DNA of 64,000 nucleotides from Streptomyces sp. SUK 48 (GCF_009650765.1 NZ_CP045740.1:3324001-3388000); one strand, 5' to 3'. Positions 1 through 8,668 are shown, numbered from the stretch's first letter. Notes: generated from the letters alone by a model not told the origin. Made by a program: numbers and translations.

Positions 1-1
1 C

Positions 2-388
2 GTCAACTCGGTGGTGGCGCTCGCCCCTTGGCTGCCCGAGGAGGACGTGGCCGCGCCCGTCGAGCCGGTGAAGCAGCTGGTGGGGCGGCGGGTGCTGATC
101 GTGCACGGCACGAACGACGAGCGCAGCGACCCGGAGCTGTCGTTCCGGCTCGCGGCGCGGGCGAAGAAGGTGAACCGGGAGGTGTGCCGGTTCGAGGTGC
201 ACTCCGACGGACACCGGCTGCACGGCCACCGGGACGAAGTGGAGTGCCTGGCCGCCGACTTCATGCGGGGCGCGCTGTTCGGGCACCCGGTGTCCCGGCC
301 GGTCGAGGACGCGCTGGCGGCGCCGCCGCCGATCGGGCTGCGGATGCCGCTGGCGGTGGGGTTCGGCACGTCGCTGCGGCGGCGGTGA
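2..388 (+). CDS. alpha/beta hydrolase, C-terminal part (5' end outside window)
   Basis: The frame is open from base 2 to a TGA at 386-388, so this is the last 128 codons of a gene that begins upstream. The visible part has the C-terminal half of an alpha/beta hydrolase. A beta strand leads to the acid residue (VLIVHGTNDERSDP), and further on comes a histidine region (HSDGHRLHGH) that would complete a Ser-Asp-His triad. The nucleophile elbow is not in the window, so substrate cannot be judged. A short CCCC-gtaa-GGGG hairpin follows at 398-409. The next gene converges on it from the other strand. Confidence 0.7.
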   Translation, partial: VNSVVALAPWLPEEDVAAPVEPVKQLVGRRVLIVHGTNDERSDPELSFRLAARAKKVNREVCRFEVHSDGHRLHGHRDEVECLAADFMRGALFGHPVSRPVEDALAAPPPIGLRMPLAVGFGTSLRRR

Positions 389-411
389 ACCAGCTGGCCC
401 CGTAAGGGGGT

Positions 412-1365
412 TCAGGAGAGGAGCAGGTTGCCGCGCCGCGACAGCAGGAACTTCTTGAAGGCGGCGACCGGCGGGGTGTCCGGGCGGTCGGCCGGCCAGG
501 CGACGCCGATCTCGCGCACGGCGCGGGGCGCGGTGACGGTCAGCTCCACCACGCCGGGTCTCGGCACCGTCGGCGGCGGCAGCAGCGCGACCCCGAGCCC
601 GGCCGCGACCAGGCCGCGCAGCGTCTCGGCCTCCTCCCCCTCGAAGGCGATCCGGGGCGCGAATCCGGCCTCCCGGCACAGGGCGTCGGTGATCCGCCGC
701 AGGCCGTAGCCGGGTTCCAGGGTCACGAAGTTCTCCTCGGCGGCCTCGGCCAGCCGGATCCGGCGGCGGCCCGCGAGCCGGTGCTCGGCGGGCACGACGA
801 GGCGGAGCTTCTGCTCGTCCAGGCGGCGGACGACGAGGTCGGGGGCGTCCGGGACGGGCGAGGTCAGGCAGAGGTCGAGGCGGCCCGCGCGCATGCCCTC
901 CAGCATGGCCTCGCCGTAGTTCTGGACGAGGCTGAAGCGGATGCGCGGGTGCTCGGCACGGAAGGCGCCCAGCAGTCCGGGCACGGTCTCGGCGCCCATG
1001 GTGTGCAGGAACCCGAAGGCGACCTTGCCGGTGGCGGGGTCGGCGTCGGCGCGGACCTCCTCGGCGGCGCGTTCCACCTCGCCGAGGGCGCGTTCGACGG
1101 AGGCGAGGAAGGTGCGGCCGGCGGTGGTGAGGACGAGGGTGCGGCCGCGGCGGGCGAACAGTTCCACCCCGAGGTCCTGCTCCAGGCGGGCCATCGCGCG
1201 GGAGAGGGTGGACTGGGGGACGTTCAGCTCCTGGGCGGCGCGGGTGACGTGCTCGTGGCGGGCCACGCCGGCGAAGCAGGCGAGGCGGGGCGCCAGCAAC
1301 AGCGCCATGTCTTCTGTGTCACCGGATGGTGACAGGCGGGCCGCTGACCTTCGCTGATGCTCCAT
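412..1365 (-). CDS. LysR-family transcriptional regulator
   Basis: 317-aa protein with the standard LysR plan. An N-terminal winged HTH (VTRAAQELNVPQSTLSRAMARLEQ) is followed by a periplasmic-binding-protein-like effector domain. It is divergent from the MFS gene at 1428 and very probably controls it. The ATG at 1365 was chosen because a -10-like CATAAT (minus strand, 1378-1373) ends 7 nt upstream, giving a leaderless message. A later ATG at 1308 (MALLLAPRLAC) would also leave the HTH intact. An ORF extension to 1440 would run into the MFS coding region and is rejected. The effector is unknown. Confidence 0.85.
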   Translation of the reverse strand: MEHQRRSAARLSPSGDTEDMALLLAPRLACFAGVARHEHVTRAAQELNVPQSTLSRAMARLEQDLGVELFARRGRTLVLTTAGRTFLASVERALGEVERAAEEVRADADPATGKVAFGFLHTMGAETVPGLLGAFRAEHPRIRFSLVQNYGEAMLEGMRAGRLDLCLTSPVPDAPDLVVRRLDEQKLRLVVPAEHRLAGRRRIRLAEAAEENFVTLEPGYGLRRITDALCREAGFAPRIAFEGEEAETLRGLVAAGLGVALLPPPTVPRPGVVELTVTAPRAVREIGVAWPADRPDTPPVAAFKKFLLSRRGNLLLS

Positions 1366-1372
1366 GGGAACG

Positions 1373-1421
1373 ATTATGGCGATTCCATGCATTGGACGGA
1401 TGAGGGGAGTGTCCCTACGGT
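1373..1421. promoter_or_regulatory. divergent LysR/MFS promoter region with dyad
   Basis: On the plus strand, TTGGAC (1392-1397) and TACGGT (1416-1421) are 18 bp apart, and TACGGT ends 6 nt before the MFS ATG. On the minus strand, CATAAT (1378-1373) ends 7 nt before the LysR ATG. An imperfect palindrome with TCCA/TGGA ends (1384-1396) sits between and overlaps the plus -35. It is a reasonable LysR operator (T-N11-A geometry). The roles are inferred from position. Confidence 0.5.
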
Positions 1422-1427
1422 CGAAGC

Positions 1428-2705
1428 ATGTCTCCCGCAAGTACCGGGGCGTCCGCCACCCTGGACGCCGCGTCCCCCGTCAGCACCCCCTCCCCCGACA
1501 CCCGGCTGACCCCGGGCGGCCCCGGCTACCGCCGGATGAGCTTCGCCCTCTTCCTCGCCGGGGTCGCGACCTTCGCCCTTCTCTACTCCACCCAGGCCCT
1601 GCTGCCGCTGATCTCCGACGACTTCGGGGTCGCGGCGAGCGAGGCGAGCTGGACGGTGGCGGCCGCGACCGGCGGGCTCGCGCTGTTCGTGCTGCCGATG
1701 AGCGCCCTGTCGGAGCGCTTCGGGCGTCGTACGGTGATGACGGCTTCGCTGGCGGTCGCGGTGGCCGTCGGTCTGCTGGTGCCCTTCGCGCCGTCGATCG
1801 GCGCGCTGGTCGCGCTGCGCGCGGTGCAGGGCGCGGCCCTCGCCGGGCTGCCGGCCTCGGCGCAGGCGTATCTGGCCGAGGAGGTGCGCCCGCGCGCGCT
1901 GGTCACCGCGATCGGCCTGTTCGTGGCGGGCAACAGCGTGGGCGGCATGAGCGGCCGGGTGATCACCGGCTGGGTGGCGCAGATGTGGGGCTGGCGGGTG
2001 TCGGTCGGCGTCATCGGGGTGATCGCGGTCGGGTGCGCGGTGGCGTTCCGGCTGCTGCTGCCGGCGCCGCGGCACTTCACGGCGGGCTCGCTGCGCCCGC
2101 GGGTGCTGCTCGGCACGGTCCGCACCCACCTCTCCGACCCGCTGCTGCGCCGCCTGTACGCGATCGGCGCGCTGTTCATGACGGTGTTCGGCGGTGTGTA
2201 CACGGTGATCGGCTACCGCCTGACGGGCGCGCCGTTCGGACTGCCGCAGGGCATCGTGGGCTCGATCTTCCTGGTCTACCTGGTGGGCACCGTCTCGGCG
2301 TCCACGGCGGGCCGCCTGGTGGGCCGGCTCGGCCGCCGCGGCGCGCTGTACCTGGCGGGCGGTACGACGACGGCGGGCCTGCTGCTCTCCCTCGCCGCGT
2401 CCCTCCCTCTCGTCCTGCTCGGCCTGGTGCTGATCACCGCGGGCTTCTTCGCGGGTCACGCGGTCGCCTCCTCGGCCGTCAGCAAGACCGCCACCCACGG
2501 CCGCGCCCAGGCGTCCGCGCTCTACCAGTCCGCCTACTACATCGGCTCCAGCGTCGGCAGCACGGTCGGCGCCCTGGCCTTCCACGCGAACGGCTGGCCG
2601 GGCACGGTGACCGTCGGCCTGCTGGCCGTGCTGGGCGTCGTGACCATCACGGTGCTGGGCTCGCGGGCGGCACGGGTGGCGGCGCGGCCGGTCGCGGCGC
2701 ACTGA
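1428..2705 (+). CDS. MFS transporter (YnfM/CynX-like, 12 TM)
   Basis: 425-aa inner-membrane transporter. After a polar N-terminus of about 35 residues it shows the repeating hydrophobic segments of a 12-TM major facilitator. The MFS loop signature between TM2 and TM3 is recognisable as MSALSERFGRRTVM (residues about 87-100), and the TM1 region FALLYSTQALLPLISDDFGV is typical of drug or multi-substrate efflux MFS proteins. It is divergent from a LysR regulator. The start is placed at the ATG 6 nt downstream of a -10 element, so the transcript looks leaderless. The substrate is not predictable. A hairpin terminator lies about 30 bp after the stop. Confidence 0.88.
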   Translation: MSPASTGASATLDAASPVSTPSPDTRLTPGGPGYRRMSFALFLAGVATFALLYSTQALLPLISDDFGVAASEASWTVAAATGGLALFVLPMSALSERFGRRTVMTASLAVAVAVGLLVPFAPSIGALVALRAVQGAALAGLPASAQAYLAEEVRPRALVTAIGLFVAGNSVGGMSGRVITGWVAQMWGWRVSVGVIGVIAVGCAVAFRLLLPAPRHFTAGSLRPRVLLGTVRTHLSDPLLRRLYAIGALFMTVFGGVYTVIGYRLTGAPFGLPQGIVGSIFLVYLVGTVSASTAGRLVGRLGRRGALYLAGGTTTAGLLLSLAASLPLVLLGLVLITAGFFAGHAVASSAVSKTATHGRAQASALYQSAYYIGSSVGSTVGALAFHANGWPGTVTVGLLAVLGVVTITVLGSRAARVAARPVAAH

Positions 2706-2733
2706 GTCTCCCGCGTATCTGACGCGTCCCTGA

Positions 2734-2762
2734 GGGGTACGGGCCGTACGGTCCCGTGCCCC
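2734..2762 (+). terminator. hairpin terminator after MFS gene
   Basis: GGGGTACGGG at 2734-2743 pairs with CCCGTGCCCC at 2753-2762 (one G-U pair). The loop, CCGTACGG, is itself self-complementary. There is no U tract, as usual for Streptomyces. Confidence 0.5.
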
Positions 2763-2912
2763 TCCGGCGCATCCAGAACCGATCACGATCGGACCCAATC
2801 CGGTCACTTTCTCGCTCCTTCTCGCTCCGGCGGTCATTGTCAGTGGGCTGCGGTAGCTTGCGACGTACTGGGCGTGAAGGCGCGTACGGGACGGCCGCAG
2901 GGTGGGTGGGCG

Positions 2913-3926
2913 ATGGGTGAGGACACCGCGACGGCGGGGATCGATGTCGCGCTGGAGAAGCACCGGACCGAGCTGACCGGGTACTGCTACCGGATGCTCG
3001 GCTCCGCCTTCGAGGCGGAGGACGCGGTGCAGGACACCCTGGTGCGGGCCTGGCGGGGGCACGAGAGGTTCGAGGGGCGGTCCTCGCTGCGCTCGTGGCT
3101 GTACCGGATCGCGACGAACGTATGCCTGGACATGCTGACGGCGGGCGGCAAGCGGGCCCGGCCGATGGATCTGACCGACGCGACCCCGCTCGCGCGGGCG
3201 GCGCTGTCCCCGCGTCCGGACCACACCTGGCTGGAGCCGGTGCCGGACGCACGGGTGCTGCCCGCGGTGGACGATCCGGCGGAGGCGGCGGTGGCCAAGG
3301 AGTCGATCCGGCTGGCGTTCATGGCCGCGCTCCAGCAACTGCCGCCCAAGCAGCGGGCGGTGCTGATCCTGCGCGAGGTGCTGGCGTGGCGGGCGAGCGA
3401 GGTCGCCGAGCTGCTGGACACCTCGGTCGCCTCGGTCAACAGCGCGTTGCAGCGGGCGCGGGCCACGCTGGCCGAGCGGGCGGCCGCGGGCACCGCGGGC
3501 GAGGTCTGCGATCCGCTGGACGAGGAGCAGCAGAAGCTGCTGGAACGCTATGTGAAGGCGTTCGAGGGGTACGACATGGCGGCGCTGACGGCGCTGCTGC
3601 ACGAGGACGCGGCCATGACGATGCCGCCGTTCGACCTCTGGCTGCGCGGCCCGGCCGACATCACCGGTTTCATGTCCACGATCGGCGCGTCCTGCGCCGG
3701 TTCCCGGCTGGTGCCGGTGCGGGCGAACGGACTGCCCGCCTTCGCGCACTACAAGCCGGACCCGGAGAACGGCGGGTTCAGCCCGTGGGCGGTGCAGGTG
3801 CTGGAGCTGTCAGAGGGCCGGATCACCGGTTTCCACTGCTTCCTCGACACCCGGCGCTGGTTCCCCCTCTTCGGGCTGCCCCTCCAGCTGGAAGCGGAGT
3901 CCCACGGCGGCGAGGAGCGCGCGTAG
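2913..3926 (+). CDS. ECF sigma factor with C-terminal SnoaL-like domain (SigG/TIGR02960 type)
   Basis: 337-aa sigma-70-family factor. Region 2 is clear (YRMLGSAFEAEDAVQDTLVRAW, then SLRSWLYRIATNVCLD). Region 4 follows (LPPKQRAVLILREVLAWRASEVAELL, then SVNSALQRARATL). About 130 further residues (from EEQQKLLERYVKAFEGYDM) form a SnoaL/NTF2-like domain ending with a conserved FHCFLDTRRWFPLFGLP stretch. Such C-terminal domains replace a separate anti-sigma factor in several ECF groups. The start could be ATG 2913 (preferred, G-rich leader) or GTG 2874. Its 3' end overlaps the convergent STAS gene by 117 bp. Confidence 0.85.
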   Translation: MGEDTATAGIDVALEKHRTELTGYCYRMLGSAFEAEDAVQDTLVRAWRGHERFEGRSSLRSWLYRIATNVCLDMLTAGGKRARPMDLTDATPLARAALSPRPDHTWLEPVPDARVLPAVDDPAEAAVAKESIRLAFMAALQQLPPKQRAVLILREVLAWRASEVAELLDTSVASVNSALQRARATLAERAAAGTAGEVCDPLDEEQQKLLERYVKAFEGYDMAALTALLHEDAAMTMPPFDLWLRGPADITGFMSTIGASCAGSRLVPVRANGLPAFAHYKPDPENGGFSPWAVQVLELSEGRITGFHCFLDTRRWFPLFGLPLQLEAESHGGEERA

Positions 3927-4190
3927 CGCCGGGGCGGGGGCGCGCAGCCGGATGCGGCCGCCGGAGCGGCGGGCGGCGAGATCCAGGCGGGCCAGCAGGT
4001 CCACCTGGGCGAGCCCCGGCGGTCCGAACGCGGCCGTGTCGCAGATGACGACGCGGGCGCCGGTGCGCTCCAGCGCGGACCGTACGGCGTCGCAGAGCGC
4101 CGGTGTCTCGCCGCGGCCGGCGGCCCGGGGCAGCACCAGCACGGGAGGTTCCTCGGTGTCCACACCGGGATAGACGGCCGCCGCGGGCAC
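3810..4190 (-). CDS. STAS-domain protein (anti-sigma-factor-antagonist-like)
   Basis: 126-aa protein made of one STAS-like fold. It has an opening strand (PPVLVLPRAAG), a helix (ALCDAVRSALERTGARVVICD), the loop where SpoIIAA-type proteins carry the phospho-Ser (here GPPGLAQVDLLARL, with no serine at the usual DSSG spot), and a closing strand and helix (GGRIRLRAPAPALRALL). The start is a GTG. Its last 39 codons lie antisense to the end of the sigma-factor gene, an unusually large tail-to-tail overlap. The adjacency suggests a role in sigma-factor or signalling control, but this is inference. Confidence 0.7.
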   Translation of the reverse strand: MPAAAVYPGVDTEEPPVLVLPRAAGRGETPALCDAVRSALERTGARVVICDTAAFGPPGLAQVDLLARLDLAARRSGGRIRLRAPAPALRALLAAVGLRFQLEGQPEEGEPAPGVEEAVETGDPAL

Positions 4191-4281
4191 AACTCATCGC
4201 ACCGCCGCGCCCCGCCGGAAACCACCGGCATCACATGAATCACATTGACCAACTCTTCCGCCACGCTGGAGGGTTGAGGCC

Positions 4282-5202
4282 GTGACGGGGGTACTGAGCG
4301 GGTTCGCGGTGATCGCGATCGTCATCGGGGTGGGCTACGTCCTCGGGCGGCGCAGCACGCTCGGCGCGCAGGGCATGGACGTACTGACCCGGCTGGCGTT
4401 CACGGTGGCCGGTCCCGCGCTGCTGTTCACCACCCTGGCCAGGGCCGACCTGTCGGTGCTCTTCTCCGCCCGCCTGCTGGTGACGGCGCTGGCCACGGCG
4501 GCGGTCTCGGCCGTGTTCGTGGCGGCGGGGGTGGTCCGCGGGTGGGGGGTCGGCCGTACGACGATCGGCGCGCTGTGCTCCGGTTACGTCAACTCGGGCA
4601 ACCTCGGCATCCCGATCGCCGCGTACGTGCTGGGCGACGCGTCTTTGGTGGCGCCGGTGCTGCTCTTCCAGGTCGTCCTGGTCACGCCGATCGCGCTGAC
4701 CGTCCTCGACCTGTCCGGCACGGGCGAGAAGGGCACACTCGGGCAGCGGCTGCTGACCCCGCTGCGCAATCCGATCGCGGTGGGCTCACTGTCCGGCGTG
4801 GTGGTCGCCGCGGCGGGCTGGAAGCTGCCCGGCCCGGTGATGGACCCGCTCACCCTGATCGGCAACATGTCCGTCCCCGCGGCCCTGCTGACCTTCGGCA
4901 TGTCCCTGCACGGCAGCGCGGCCCCCTGGCGCGGCCGGGACCGCCAACTGGTCCTGCTCTCGGTGGCGTTGAAATCCCTGGGCCAGCCCCTGGCCGCCTG
5001 GACCCTCGCCGTCTGCCTCTTCCACCTGCACGGCGCCCCCCTCCTCGACGTCGTCGTCACCTCCGCCCTCCCCGCCGCCCAGAACCTCTTCACCTACGCC
5101 AACCGCTACCACGTCGCCCAGTCCCTGGCCCGCGAGTCGATCCTGCTGTCGACGGTGGTCTCGGTACCGGTGCTGGTGGGGGTGGCGGCGGTGCTGGGGT
5201 AA
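4282..5202 (+). CDS. AEC-family transporter (auxin efflux carrier/malate permease type)
   Basis: 306-aa integral membrane protein with about ten hydrophobic helices in two halves, matching the AEC family length. The first half holds the family pattern YVNSGNLGIPIAAYVLGD (about residues 107-124). The second half has the mirrored segment ending SALPAAQNLFTYANRY. AEC proteins export or import small organic anions, and the substrate here is unknown. The GTG start follows GGAGGG with about 9 nt spacing. It appears monocistronic, with a Uma2 remnant converging on its end. Confidence 0.85.
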   Translation: MTGVLSGFAVIAIVIGVGYVLGRRSTLGAQGMDVLTRLAFTVAGPALLFTTLARADLSVLFSARLLVTALATAAVSAVFVAAGVVRGWGVGRTTIGALCSGYVNSGNLGIPIAAYVLGDASLVAPVLLFQVVLVTPIALTVLDLSGTGEKGTLGQRLLTPLRNPIAVGSLSGVVVAAAGWKLPGPVMDPLTLIGNMSVPAALLTFGMSLHGSAAPWRGRDRQLVLLSVALKSLGQPLAAWTLAVCLFHLHGAPLLDVVVTSALPAAQNLFTYANRYHVAQSLARESILLSTVVSVPVLVGVAAVLG

Positions 5203-5526
5203 GGGTCGGCCGACCGGGAATTCGGCGGTGTCGATGGTCACGTCGAACGGCTCGGGCAGAGCGATCCGATCCCCGAACTTCACAGCGCGCGGGACTCGGT
5301 AGACGTCGCCCCGCGGTTCGCCGTACAGCGTGATCGTGGGTCCGCCCGGGGCCCAGTCGTCGATGAGGAGACAGAGCGGAACTCCCGCCTGCGCGTACCC
5401 GGCCGCCTTCTTGATCCGATCGTTCCCGGCATTCGCCCTGGAGGTGATTTCCACGACGAGTTCGTTCTTGGGGATCACCTCGTACAGGCTCCGCTGCACA
5501 AGGTCAGCGATGTCGTTGGCGATCTC
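5200..5526 (-). pseudogene. Uma2-family (DUF820) endonuclease-like remnant
   Basis: Minus-strand translation gives the second half of a Uma2-type PD-(D/E)XK protein: NELVVEITSRANAGNDR, KKAAGYAQAGVPLCLLID, ITLYGEP and ALPEPFDVTIDTAEFP. Only a short N-terminal helix (IANDIADLVQ) precedes it, so roughly 80 or more residues of the first half appear to be deleted. At the far end the frame has no stop after TAEFP and runs antisense through the AEC gene to 4786. Missing N-terminus plus lost stop make this a degraded copy. Uma2 genes are abundant and turn over quickly in Streptomyces. Confidence 0.65.
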
Positions 5527-5538
5527 CTATCGGTGCGT

Positions 5539-5591
5539 CACCGGTCCCGGCATGCCGAACGGGACCGGTGCAGGTCCACCGGTCCCGTTCG
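5539..5591 (-). terminator. three-arm hairpin terminator after deoA
   Basis: Three copies of one arm lie together. CACCGGTCCCG (5539-5549) and CACCGGTCCCGTTCG (5577-5591) can each pair with the central CGAACGGGACCGGTG (5556-5570), the second perfectly over 15 bp. Two mutually exclusive hairpins are therefore possible 22-74 nt past the deoA stop. Confidence 0.7.
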
Positions 5592-5612
5592 CCCTTATGA
5601 GGGAATCGCAGG

Positions 5613-6896
5613 TCAGGCGATACGTTCCAGCACCACCGGCGTCGCCGAGAACGCCGTGCCCTCGGCGGCGATGTCGTAGGAGCCCGACACGGCCTCCAGG
5701 GCGTAGTCGAAGCGCTCGGGGGTGTCCGTGTGCAAGGTCAGCAGGGGCTGGCCCGCGGTGACGGTGTCGCCCGGCTTGGCGTGGAGTTCGATGCCGGCGG
5801 CCGCCTGCACCGGGTCCTCCTTGCGGGCGCGGCCCGCGCCGAGGCGCCAGGCGCCGATGCCGATGTCGTAGGCGTCCAGGCGGGTCAGGACGCCCGAGGA
5901 GGGGGCCGTGACCACGTGCTGCTCGCGGGAGGTGGGCAGCGCCGCGTCCGGGTCGCCGCCCTGGGCCGCGATCATCCGGCGCCAGGCGTCCATCGCCGAG
6001 CCGTCGGCCAGCGCCTTCGCCGGGTCGGCGTCCTTCAGACCCGCCGCGTCCAGCATCTCCCGGGCCAGGGCGAGGGTCAGCTCGACGACGTCCACCGGGC
6101 CGCCGCCCGCGAGGACCTCCACCGACTCGCGGACCTCCAGCGCGTTGCCCGCGGTGAGGCCGAGCGGGGTGGACATGTCGGTGAGCAGCGCGACCGTGCG
6201 CACGCCGTGGTCGGTGCCCAGGCCCACCATGGTGGAGGCCAGTTCACGGGCGTCCGCCAGGTTCTTCATGAAGGCGCCGGTGCCGACCTTCACGTCCAGC
6301 ACCAGCGAGCCCGTGCCCTCGGCGATCTTCTTGGACATGATGGAGGAGGCGATCAGCGGGATGGCCTCGACCGTGGCGGTGACGTCGCGCAGGGCGTAGA
6401 GCTTCTTGTCCGCGGGGGCGAGACCGTCGCCCGCCGCGCAGATCACCGCGCCGACGCCGTCGAGCACGTTCAGCATCTCCTCGTTGGAGAGCAGCGCGCG
6501 CCAGCCGGGGATGGACTCCAGCTTGTCCAGGGTGCCGCCGGTGTGGCCGAGACCCCGGCCGGACAGCTGCGGCACGGCCGCGCCGCAGGCCGCGACCAGC
6601 GGGGCCAGCGGCAGGGTGATCTTGTCGCCGACGCCGCCGGTGGAGTGCTTGTCGGCGGTCGGGCGGGACAGCGCCGAGAAGTCCATGCGCTCGCCGGAGG
6701 CGATCATGGCCGCCGTCCAGCGGGCGATCTCCCGCCGGTCCATGCCGTTGAGCAGGATCGCCATGGCGAGCGCGGACATCTGCTCGTCGGCGACCTCGCC
6801 GCGCGTGTACGCGTCGATGACCCAGTCGATCTGCGCGTCGGTCAGCTCGCCGCGGTCCCGCTTGGTGCGGATGACGGAGATGGCGTCCATGGCCAT
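5613..6896 (-). CDS. deoA: thymidine phosphorylase (pyrimidine-nucleoside phosphorylase)
   Basis: 427-aa cytosolic enzyme, full family length. It cleaves thymidine/deoxyuridine with phosphate to the base and deoxyribose-1-phosphate. The family signature with the phosphate loop is clear: KHSTGGVGDK (about residues 83-92), then SGRGLGHTGGTLDKLESIPG. The C-terminal domain carries the long loop with LHAKPGDTV. It is the last gene of the nucleoside operon, 78 bp after cdd, with GGAAGGAAG upstream of the ATG at 6896. A second in-frame ATG lies two codons on. With cdd and the ABC importer it forms a pyrimidine salvage unit. Confidence 0.95.
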   Translation of the reverse strand: MAMDAISVIRTKRDRGELTDAQIDWVIDAYTRGEVADEQMSALAMAILLNGMDRREIARWTAAMIASGERMDFSALSRPTADKHSTGGVGDKITLPLAPLVAACGAAVPQLSGRGLGHTGGTLDKLESIPGWRALLSNEEMLNVLDGVGAVICAAGDGLAPADKKLYALRDVTATVEAIPLIASSIMSKKIAEGTGSLVLDVKVGTGAFMKNLADARELASTMVGLGTDHGVRTVALLTDMSTPLGLTAGNALEVRESVEVLAGGGPVDVVELTLALAREMLDAAGLKDADPAKALADGSAMDAWRRMIAAQGGDPDAALPTSREQHVVTAPSSGVLTRLDAYDIGIGAWRLGAGRARKEDPVQAAAGIELHAKPGDTVTAGQPLLTLHTDTPERFDYALEAVSGSYDIAAEGTAFSATPVVLERIA

Positions 6897-6974
6897 GGCT
6901 GGTGGCTTCCTTCCGGGAGGTGCAAGGAGTACGGCCCCCCTGCGCGCGGGCGCGGCAGGAGGGCCGTACGGGAA

Positions 6975-7379
6975 TTACTTGGTGAGATGGTCCGGGCCGA
7001 ACGCCTGGGGCAGCATCTCGGACAGCGGCAGGACGCCCGCGGGGGTGTCCAGGAGCAGTTCCGGGCCGCCGAACTCGAACAGCAGCTGACGGCAGCGCCC
7101 GCACGGCACGAGGAGCGCGCCCTCGCCGTCCACGCAGGTGAAGTGCGTCAGCCGGCCGCCGCCGGTGCGCTGGAGCTGCGATACCAGGCCGCACTCCGCG
7201 CACAGGCCGAGGCCGTACGAGGCGTTCTCGACATTGCAGCCGGTGACGGTGCGGCCGTCGTCGGCCAGGGCGGCCGCGCCGACCGGGTAGCCGGAGTAGG
7301 GGGCGTAGGCGTGCGCCATCGCCTCCCGGGCCTCGGCGCGCAGCGCCTCCCAGTCGAATCCGGCCGCGTTCTTCGTCAC
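6975..7379 (-). CDS. cdd: cytidine deaminase
   Basis: 134-aa zinc enzyme that deaminates (deoxy)cytidine to (deoxy)uridine. It has the substrate motif NVENASYGLGLCAEC (zinc Cys and catalytic Glu) and the second zinc motif PCGRCRQ, with the usual spacing of a homotetrameric cdd. The GTG start at 7379 overlaps the stop of the preceding permease (GTGA, 4 nt), so translation is coupled to the transporter. Longer upstream reading in this frame runs inside the permease gene and is not real. Confidence 0.95.
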   Translation of the reverse strand: MTKNAAGFDWEALRAEAREAMAHAYAPYSGYPVGAAALADDGRTVTGCNVENASYGLGLCAECGLVSQLQRTGGGRLTHFTCVDGEGALLVPCGRCRQLLFEFGGPELLLDTPAGVLPLSEMLPQAFGPDHLTK

Positions 7380-8668
7380 TTGCCCTGGCCCTTCCGGTAC
7401 CGCATGCCGTCCGCCTTCGGCATCCGCAGGCGCTGCGCGGACAGCGACAGCACCAGCAGCGTGACGACGTACGGCGTGGCGCCCACGAAGTCGCTCGGCA
7501 CCTCGTCGGTGAACAGGTACCAGACCAGGACGACCGCCGCCACGACCAGGCTGATCGCGCCGTGCCAGGCGGCCTTGCGGTACACCTTCCAGGCGGCCAG
7601 GGCGACGAGCAGGACGACCAGCAGGAGCAGCAGCGCGTGCACGGTCGTACCGCCGTTGCGCAGCTGGAGGGCGTCGGAGTAGCCGAACAGGCCCGCGCCC
7701 ATCGCGAGGCCGCCCGGCCGCCAGTTGCCGAAGATCATCGCGGCGAGACCGATGTAGCCGCGGCCGCCGGTCTGGCCCTCCAGGTAGGTGTGCGAGGTGA
7801 CCAGCGCGAGGAAGGCGCCGCCGAGACCGGCGAGACCGCCGGAGACGGCCACGGCCGCGTACTTGTAGGTGTACACGTTGACGCCCAGCGACTCCGCCGC
7901 GACCGGGTTCTCGCCGCAGGAGCGCAGCCGCAGCCCGAAGGGGGTGCGCCACAGCAGCCACCAGCTGCCCACGAACAGGGCCGCGGCCAGGATGGTCACC
8001 ACGGACAGGTGGGTGACCAGGCCGCCGATGACGCCGGCGAGGTCGGAGACCAGGAACCAGTGGTGCTGCTCCAGCGTCTGGAGGCCGTCGGACAGACCGG
8101 GGATCGTGATGTCCGGCAGGGCGTCCGCGGGCGGGGACTGCTTGGGGTTGCCGCCCGCGTTGGCCGCGGCGTCGCCGGTGAAGCTCAGCTTGGCGAGGTA
8201 CTGGGTGGCACCCAGCGCGAGCAGGTTGAGCGCGACACCGGAGACGATGTGGTCGACGCCGAAGGTGATGGTGGCGACCGCGTGCACCAGACCGCCGAGG
8301 ACACCGAAGCCGATGCCGCACAGCAGGCCGAGCCAGGGGCTGGACTGCCAGCCGGCCCAGCCGGCGCCGAAGGTGCCGAGGATCATCATGCCTTCGAGGC
8401 CGATGTTGACCACGCCGGCCCGCTCCGACCACAGACCGGCGAGACCGGCGAGGCCGATCGGCACGGCGAGCCCGAGGGCGGCGCTGACCTGGCCCGCGGA
8501 GTCCAGGTCCTGCGAGCCGGTGATCACCCGGACCGCGGCCAGGAGCAGCAGGCCGCCCGCGACGAGCACCAGGATCTGGCCGAGGGAGCGGCTCGAACCC
8601 TTGGGCGCCCCGGCGCCCGCGGCCTTGGGCGCCGCCGGCGGCGGCGCGTCGGTCATCGTGGCAGTCAT
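7376..8668 (-). CDS. nucleoside ABC transporter permease 2 (YufQ/BmpC-type)
   Basis: 430-aa branched-chain/nucleoside-type permease. After a Pro/Ala-rich cytosolic N-terminus come 8-10 TM helices and the family motif SERAGVVNIGLEGMMILGTF (about residues 91-110), followed by the cytoplasmic coupling region RTPFGLRLRSCGENPVAAES. The ATG at 8668 shares one base with the stop of permease 1 (TGATG). It pairs with permease 1 to form the membrane channel of the BMP-dependent nucleoside importer. It is longer than typical (about 310-340 aa) because of N- and C-terminal extensions. Confidence 0.92.
   Translation of the reverse strand: MTATMTDAPPPAAPKAAGAGAPKGSSRSLGQILVLVAGGLLLLAAVRVITGSQDLDSAGQVSAALGLAVPIGLAGLAGLWSERAGVVNIGLEGMMILGTFGAGWAGWQSSPWLGLLCGIGFGVLGGLVHAVATITFGVDHIVSGVALNLLALGATQYLAKLSFTGDAAANAGGNPKQSPPADALPDITIPGLSDGLQTLEQHHWFLVSDLAGVIGGLVTHLSVVTILAAALFVGSWWLLWRTPFGLRLRSCGENPVAAESLGVNVYTYKYAAVAVSGGLAGLGGAFLALVTSHTYLEGQTGGRGYIGLAAMIFGNWRPGGLAMGAGLFGYSDALQLRNGGTTVHALLLLLVVLLVALAAWKVYRKAAWHGAISLVVAAVVLVWYLFTDEVPSDFVGATPYVVTLLVLSLSAQRLRMPKADGMRYRKGQGK

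Noticed and set aside
1374..3749. 791-aa minus-strand ORF opposite the MFS and sigma genes
   Set aside because: Arg/Gly/His-rich shadow frame without a domain. The plus-strand genes are well supported, and long antisense ORFs are expected at this G+C.
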